A stretch of DNA of 64,000 bases from Macrolepiota albuminosa. Taxonomy: Eukaryota; Basidiomycota; Agaricomycetes; Agaricales; Agaricaceae. Of this stretch, positions 59,743 to 64,000 are shown one piece after another. The stretch's first letter is position 1; each line of letters starts with the position of its first letter. The position numbers and the translations under genes are program-made. The notes beneath the pieces were generated by a model. The model saw only the letters and a list, made by a program, of their open reading frames with translations. It had not been told where the DNA came from and did no database searches. The DNA is taken from assembly GCA_027475525.1 (NCBI GenBank), contig JAMWFC010000055.1, positions 1,592,212 through 1,656,211 of the forward strand, read 5' to 3'.

Positions 59743-60733
59743 AAGAGATGATTTTGGAACTAGAGACTTGGATGGATAGACCACAACTAGCATTAAGCGG
59801 CTATGTTGCAATACTCTACTATTCACTATTGCGGTACTCGTATTATTTCTTTACCGTGTACCCCATCGCTTTGAGGTGTGTGTGTAAATTTACCTGTCAA
59901 GTGTGCTGTCATTGTTTTCCACAGGTAAGTATTCGTCCCTTGGAGGCGGTCAGCCCAGCTTTTGATTCAGGTGAAGGGATGATCTTCTAGAAATAGATGA
60001 CAGGCTCCTAATTTTCACATGTGTTGAAGCAACCCTTCTAGTGTTGATTTTAAAGGTTAAAGGTTACAATTGAGTCCTTTTCAACCCACACAGATACAAT
60101 TTATACTTCCTCATCGTTTATACCAAGCTGGTCTGGAGGGAAATTGACTGACTTCTTATAGATAGTAATCTGCTGAATACTTAGCATGGTCCATTTAGTT
60201 CCAATCAGGACTACAACAGCTGCAGAGCTGTTTCAAATCTAATTCAAGAAAATTGTGAGGCTGCATGCTTTGATGATTGATGAGCTTCAGCTCAGACTGA
60301 GCATACAAAGCAGCAATTTAAGTGTAGAGTCTTAGTATTGGAGTTAACAAATCACATAGAAATGGTGTGTTGAGGGTTACATGAGTTAGTGCTTGCTCAG
60401 CACATATAATCCAATACTTGGTGCATGTAATTTCAGTGGCTAAAAATTGTAACAAGTGGTTACAAGTGAGCCTCAGTCTTGAGTTCTAAATAAACCAAAT
60501 ATTATAGAAAATGTCAGGAGAATCCCCATTTTATTCCTTGTCCAATCACCCTCTGTATATTTTTTCTTTGTAACCCACTCTGGCCCTATCTATGAGTCCC
60601 AGTTTTAGCCCCAGACTACACTGGTTTCCTGTCTGTAATTCTGACAAGTGTTGGCTCTTTGATACTGTTTCTCAACCACCCCATCTTATTTCTCTCCACA
60701 CTCCACTTCTTTCCCAGTTGGAAGGGTGGATGT
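59743..60733. other. Return to AT-rich, CpG-poor sequence
   Basis: After the carrier gene the composition shifts within ~200 bp to sequence resembling the left repeat block. No gene or classified repeat seen. Confidence 0.45.
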
Positions 60734-61073
60734 TGTCAGGGGACTTCCTTTTTTAACACTCTCTCAGCATCTTCTGGCCCCCTCAGCAAATTCCTGGCAC
60801 TTCCAGAGTTTCCCTGCACCCTTCTGGGGGCTCCCAGAGCCTCCCTGGTTTGTTCCAGGATAAGTTTGAAGTATTGTATAGTTATTCCCATGCCACTGCC
60901 ACTGGGCTGATGTGCTGCACCATGGTAGAGAAATCCTTAGACTTGTTCTCTTTGGATTTCCCTCTGCCAGGTGATTAGTTATTCTTCTCATTGTATGGTG
61001 GCCTGTCTAATATACTTTGGATTTCTTTCTGCCAGTTGTGTGATTAGCCACAACCTCCAGATGTCACTCTTAC
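60734..61073 (+). repeat. Full-length LTR of family B, plus orientation
   Basis: 340 bp, TGTCAGGGGACTTCC...CTCTTACA. Clear homologue of the LTR at 4786-5189, inverted relative to it. No internal retrotransposon sequence follows directly. Confidence 0.7.
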
Positions 61074-61140
61074 AGCAGAACAAGTCTTCTAACTCTGGTA
61101 TGGAAGCCCATTACAGCTTGCTGGAAACCTATCCTGCACC

Positions 61141-61376
61141 TGTCAGGAGACTTCCTTTTCCACCACATCTCAGCACCTCTCAGATGCCTCGGCACTCCTA
61201 GAGTTTCCCTGTGTCCTCCTGGAGGCTTCTGGAACCCCTCCAACTTGTCCCAGGGTAAGTTTGAAGTACTGTATAGTTGTTCCCATGCTACTGCCACTGT
61301 GCTGATGTGCCATGCCATGGCAGAGGAATCCTTAGACTTGTTCTCTTCAGATTTCCCTCTGCCAGGTGATTAGTTC
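61141..61376 (+). repeat. Truncated second LTR of family B
   Basis: Starts TGTCAGGAGACTTCC 67 bp after the first copy and matches it up to ctctgccaggtgattagt, then diverges, so about 100 bp of the 3' part is missing. Confidence 0.7.
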
Positions 61377-62365
61377 TAATAGGGTGTGTAGCGTAGTGTG
61401 CTATGTGGCCAATGGCTACATAGCTTGTAGTCAGTAGAAATAGAAATTATATTATTATATATATACTTATCTACCTGCTGCTTTATAAGCAGCTTTAATT
61501 TTGTGTTCAACTACATAGTCAATAGACCAGACTGGTCAGTGTGAACCTCTAAGCTCCTACATCCTGTAACTTCTGTTACACCTGTCCAGGCTTTCCATGA
61601 TGTGGTCTCTGGTTACCTCCACAACTTTGAGGATGTTTCTCTAAGGCATCATTCAACTCCCTTCCAGAATGCAAGCAGTGGGATCATGCAATCAAGCTTC
61701 TGCCAGACTCAAAGCCCACCAACTGCAAAGTGTATTGGCTCACACCCAAGGAGCAGGATAAACTGCAGGATGCATTCCTCTCAGAAGAACCTTGAATCTG
61801 GACATATCTACCCCTTGAAGTTTCTCATGGCCTGTTGGTAATGAGTATTAAATGTATTGTAGCAGAGCACTGCTGGCAGGTGTTGAAGCTATGGTGGCAG
61901 AGTACTGATAGCAGATATTAAATATGTGGTAGTAGATCACTGATGATAGATGTCAAATCTCTAATGGTGGAGTGATAGGTAGATATTAGCTAGCAGCAGA
62001 CCAATAGCTATAATCAGCTTAATCTGCATGATGTGATTAGTGGCAGCAGCCTGATAGAATTGTGGAATTGTGAGTAATGACTGAGAGGCTTGGTTTGACA
62101 TTATCATCAGAATTGTCATGTGTAGGTTGTAACATAAATAACTTTAATATCCTTTTCACTAGCTATTTCACTATGCACTAGGAAAAATGTATGATCCTAT
62201 TGCTTGAGAGTCTCCTATAGTTCCTCTTTAAGTAACCTTGTAGCTAAGTTTTGTTAACCAATCAAGAGATAGAAATTGACAATCCTTCAGACTTTGATGC
62301 AATGGACACTGCAGAAAACTAAGTCAAATAATAGCAAAGATTCTATTATATCAGCTACAACTCTT
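61377..62365. other. Decayed repeats, with a ~35-bp degenerate tandem array
   Basis: At about 61840-61990 four diverged units of the type 'ttaaat.t.tggtag.agatcactgatgat.agat' occur. A 79-codon plus frame at 61602-61841 has no recognised domain. Confidence 0.45.
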
Positions 62366-62816
62366 CCAATTTCATTTTTTACTCTTGCTGATGATTGTGT
62401 CAGATGATGAAAGCAGGATAGTGATCATAAGTCTCCTATTATTTATCTTTTCTAATGATGCAACCATCAATGATAATATTGAAATAACTATTACCAGTCT
62501 ATTATTTATTCTCGCTGATAATGTAGTTGCCAATGAAGATACTGAAGCAGCTACCACTAGTCCACTGTTATTATCTCTAATAATGTGGCTACCAATAATG
62601 ACAGTAGAGCAGCTGCTATAAGTTTCCCATTATTTATTTTTCCTGACAATGCAGCTGCTAACAATAATAGCATAATAGCCACCATGAATCTCCCTCTATT
62701 CATCTTTTCTGATGATGTGGCCTGATAATGATATTGGAACAGCTATGACCAGTTTATTATTTATCCTTTCTAATAATGTGGCTGTAAACAATGATAGCAA
62801 GGTAGCTACAAATGAA
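62366..62816. repeat. Degenerate minisatellite, about seven 62-66 bp units
   Basis: Units begin near 62368, 62432, 62498, 62561, 62623, 62689 and 62753 with the recurring pattern t(c/t)tattatttatcttttctgataatgtggct... . Spacing is 62-66 bp and units differ at many positions. Two units remain open in frame, giving weak peptide-like frames on both strands that I do not call. Confidence 0.65.
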
Positions 62817-64000
62817 AAAATATATCTATTGCCTGGCAATTTGCTATCATCACTATAACTTTTCAATACCAATGTAGCCATACTATCTCTTCTTTTTACT
62901 ATTACTATTTATAGCTTTTCTGATTTTAGAAAATTTTTGGCAAGTTCAGAGTTCAATAGAACATTCTAGGAAAATATAACACTAATATGACTTTCAGATT
63001 TTTATACATCAAATAATTTTACCTTTTTTCCTGAAAATTTTTTTAATTTTGATTTTGATTTTGATTTTGATTTTACTGAGATTCAAAATAAGAACATTGA
63101 TATAGAAATGTTGAATTAGACAGAGCCTTTATTTTGGTACAAATTATATAACTTTTTGTCTACGTCTACTAACTTGGCAATTGTTTGCTTATCTACTTGT
63201 TTATTATTGGTTTGTCAGCTAGTCTTACTCATTAGCTTAGATTTGTCAGCTTGTTTGTTATGACTGCTTGACTACTTAATTACTTGACTACCCAACTACT
63301 CAACTGCTTTACTGTTTTACTGCTGATTATAAATTTTTATTTAAATTCTAACTTTTTTTATCTCTTTTTTAAGTGAGTATTGCAAAAATATAACAAATTC
63401 TCATACTCTAAAAAAGATATTTAAAAACAGGACTATCTTTTGAAATACTAACCATATTCTGAAAAATCTTTTCTTGAGCTACAGTATATTCAGTAATATT
63501 ATTTTTTTGAATCAAATTTTCATGCTGTCAAAAAAGAAATTAGAAAAATATGCAGAGACTCAACTAGTTGACTCAGCTTTTAAAAGGTGCACTCAAACTC
63601 AGTTTTTAGTAAAATGCTGAGACATTATATTTTTTTTTGTTTTGTAAGAGTTTTGAAAATATTTAGTTTCTCTTTATAAGCATATCACTTACTACCATTA
63701 CAAGATTGAGGAGTGTTGATTATAAAATAGGGGCCTTGATCAAGAAAAAGAAGAAATTTATTTGAGTAAAGTAAAACAGATATATATATATATAGGAGAG
63801 TGGGATAGTAGAAGTAGTAAAACAATGTCAGTAGCTTACAGTCACACCACAGAACCAGATCGATATTTGATTCAGTCCTATGAGTAGTGTCACAAAAAAG
63901 CTACCTTACATAAGGTAGCAGTAACAGTTGTATGTAGTATATTATGTAATTTAGTAATATAGCAATTATGGCAGTATATACTATGGAGTCTAGTCTGAAT
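62817..64000. other. AT-rich sequence with simple repeats
   Basis: Includes about five units of ttttga at 63046-63075 and a (ta) run near 63780-63795. No gene. Confidence 0.5.
63838..64000. repeat. Second copy of the element A leader, reaching the window end
   Basis: Diverged match to 17735-17945 in the same orientation, including the stem ctacctta-cata-aggtag at 63901-63919. Another family A element may continue beyond the window. Confidence 0.5.

Overview
The window reads as nuclear DNA of a filamentous basidiomycete, most likely an agaricomycete. This is inferred from many 50-60 nt GT-AG introns, an F-box/LRR-like protein, an agaricomycete-style Cys-rich coiled-coil protein, and chromovirus-type Ty3/Gypsy and Ty1/Copia elements. 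No species can be named from sequence alone. There is no prokaryotic gene order, CRISPR array or operon, and I found no convincing tRNA or rRNA gene.

Layout: (1) About 1-19.8 kb is a CpG-poor graveyard of nested, stop-riddled LTR retrotransposons on the minus strand, with an inverted-repeat element at the left edge. Element B is a chromovirus: its LTR starts at 4.79 kb, followed by integrase-chromodomain, RNase H and a catalytically altered RT. Element A is a second Gypsy lineage lying between two diverged ~1 kb LTRs at 9.3-10.4 and 18.2-19.2 kb, with a solo LTR nested inside. (2) About 19.8-59.8 kb is a gene island with normal CpG content. In order it holds a Cys-rich coiled-coil gene (-), a poorly resolved stretch, an F-box/LRR-like gene with a C-terminal membrane segment (-), a young complete Copia element (+), a phytanoyl-CoA dioxygenase-like gene (-), a Rap1-like telomere protein with BRCT and three Myb-like units (-), a 4.7 kb intergenic region, CDC24 RhoGEF (+), a GH28 tail relic and an intact GH28 polygalacturonase (-), a PRMT1/Hmt1 arginine methyltransferase (-), a gamma-tubulin complex component (+), a carboxymuconolactone decarboxylase-family gene (+) and a mitochondrial carrier (+). 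(3) About 59.8-64 kb returns to AT-rich, CpG-poor repeats with two more copies of the LTR seen in element B and a degenerate minisatellite.

The genes are unrelated housekeeping and accessory functions (polarity, telomere, spindle, transport, cell-wall degradation) and do not form a pathway. I see no convincing undescribed gene system. The strongest unexplained structure is a set of twenty two-copy tandem duplications, nineteen with a period of exactly 77 bp and one 78 bp because of a single extra G. Nineteen of the twenty lie in the left 21.3 kb. This fixed period argues for an assembly artefact (contig ends overlapping by one k-mer length and joined without merging) rather than biology. The best biological leads are the three Myb-like units of the Rap1-like protein, which share an intron position, and the Copia element, which has identical LTRs, an intact reading frame and a primer-binding site matching the anticodon arm of initiator tRNA-Met.
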